Source: Branchinecta lynchi
Taxonomy: Eukaryota > Arthropoda > Branchiopoda > Anostraca > Branchinectidae
Direction: 5' to 3'
Length of the DNA stretch: 64,000 nucleotides
Assembly: GCA_023053575.1 (NCBI GenBank)
Contig: JAKZAP010000014.1
Location: 8,742,001-8,806,000 of the forward strand
Of the stretch, positions 62,760 through 64,000 are shown one piece after another (within the stretch, counting starts at the first letter, position 1; every line of letters begins with the position of its first letter). The translations under genes were made by a program, and so were the position numbers. The notes beneath the pieces are model-generated. The model was given only the letters and a program-made list of their open reading frames with translations. It was not told where the DNA came from and ran no database searches.

Positions 62760-63059
62760 TTTACAAGAAATCTGTTGAATTTCAAAAATGTCCGGCTGTT
62801 CGTATCAGTAAATCACCAAGGAGACTGCCGGAAGACGCGGGAAATCGAACAGCTGTCGCGCAGCCGCAGGGCCAAGCATCGCAAAATGCCGGGAATTTTG
62901 AATTACGCGCCTAAGCACTATCCAATTCGAACGCTAGGCGGCGTTCGCGTGTTCTTTTTCGAGACAAGACGACGACGGTAGCAAATGAAATCGGTAGCAA
63001 TGAGGTTAGAGTGTCGCGTGCAGGCCCGAATTTCACCCCGACGAGTCTGGTCATAGGCG
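62760..63059 (-). promoter_or_regulatory. 5' UTR and probable promoter region of the acidic protein gene
   Basis: This block upstream of the ATG is richer in CpG (gccggaagacgcgggaaatc, ctgtcgcgcagccgc) than its surroundings, as expected of a housekeeping-type promoter. The transcription start is not identifiable by eye. Confidence 0.45.
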
Positions 63060-63870
63060 CAATGATCAGGCTTTTCAGAATGTTATTATATTCCAGATAA
63101 AACTTGATGGTTGAACTGTCCGTCTGTCAGCACGACCCTCGAAGGGAATTAGATATTTTGATGAAACTTGGTGTGAGGAGATTCTTTGGGTCAAGGGTAA
63201 GGTCAAGTTCGTAGATGGGCTCTGTAGCCCTATATTTAGGGGTGGAGGAGCAGTGGGGGAGGGGGATCAAATTAAGGGGAAAACAACTTATTTTTTAAAA
63301 GCTGATGGGATAGTCCATTATGAGGTAAGAAGACATGCTGCACAAAGTAGTTCGTCCGGAATCCGGCAAAAACCGGAAAGTTTGTTAAAAGCAAAAGTTT
63401 TATTTGAAGTTGATTAAGGGTAAGAAGAGACGCTGCTGGGCTGTATATGATAATTGTTTTTTTACCCGGACATATAATTAGTCCGGAATCCTGTTGAAAC
63501 TGCACAAATTTGTATAAGTTAAAGTTTTATTTGGAGTTGATTAGATGTTCTTTATTATTCTTTATTAATTATTATTAAGGTGATACGCTGAATTCGTTTC
63601 TGAATTTTCTTTTTTTTTGCTGGACAAGTAGTTCAATCGGAATTCTGACGAAACCGGAAATTTGGCAGAAGGAAATCAGGAAGTTTCGGTCAGTACCGTC
63701 AAATAGATATGGCTTATAGAGGTGTATCTGAAATTGGTTTTCTCAGATGATTAGCTTGGCGAAGACTGGATCTAGCGAAGACAAGACCCAATTGTCTGGA
63801 TGAAATATTAGATTTTTGGGTCCCATCGAAACCTTTGGTCTTGTTTTGTGGGGTTACACAAAAGGTGCAC
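63060..63870 (+). repeat. Repeat family B, forward copy
   Basis: The 5' module (aagggaattagatattttga, cctatatttaggggtgg) is followed by about four units and the 3' module (aagacaagacccaattgtct, atcgaaacctttggtcttg). It closely parallels 15715-16720. Confidence 0.75.
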
Positions 63871-64000
63871 TCTTGCCGTTCATTTTTGTTTACATCCTGC
63901 ACTCACTTCCTATATTCTTCCGAGCCGGACGGACATAAGTATGAAATTTGTTGTGGAAAAATTAAACAGCTTCCCATACAAATTCTAGCTTTTATGTGGC

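Noticed and set aside
62775..62981. A divergent first exon on the plus strand (68-codon frame)
   Set aside because: CpG-rich promoter-proximal sequence gives an open frame with many basic residues, but no donor site or downstream exon fits within the window.

Overview
This is metazoan nuclear DNA: genes are split into short exons by kilobase-scale introns with GT/AG sites, there are several non-LTR retrotransposon lineages, and most of the window is dispersed repeats and small DNA transposons. Gene content (a quiver/sleepless-like Ly6 protein and a DUF4211-type nuclear protein) fits an invertebrate animal. I cannot name the phylum, and nothing here looks prokaryotic or viral.

Three genes can be assembled exon by exon with matching splice phases. 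(1) Plus strand, entering from the left edge to 23939: the 3' part of a DUF4211-type gene (CCDC82/QSER1/PRR12-like), eight internal and terminal exons plus one alternative 3'-terminal exon. (2) Minus strand, 44230 to 30658: a complete four-exon gene for a 157-residue secreted, GPI-anchored three-finger (Ly6/uPAR, quiver-like) protein with ten cysteines. (3) Minus strand, 62759 to 51014: a complete three-exon gene for a 170-residue acidic, disordered, probably nuclear protein. Genes 2 and 3 lie in the same orientation; gene 1 converges on gene 2.

The introns and intergenic DNA hold at least a dozen LINE fragments, all degraded (the longest at 9202-11741), many non-autonomous DNA transposons that can be delimited by terminal inverted repeats and target-site duplications (hAT-like 8 bp, PIF/Harbinger-like TWA, piggyBac-like TTAA, TA-flanked), a 2.6 kb foldback element, two families of minisatellite-bearing repeats, and simple repeats with many poly-G/poly-C tracts.

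The most striking observation is a hAT-like element (44230-44609) inserted exactly at the start codon of the Ly6 gene. The target duplication plus the terminal A of the element recreate the ATG, while the original ATG now opens a three-codon upstream ORF that stops inside the element. Other notable points are DNA transposons lying 26-36 bp from splice sites of gene 1, an occupied/empty TTAA site pair, a LINE 3'-end hairpin with compensatory base changes between two copies, and a 670 bp nearly palindromic hAT-like element in intron 1 of gene 3.
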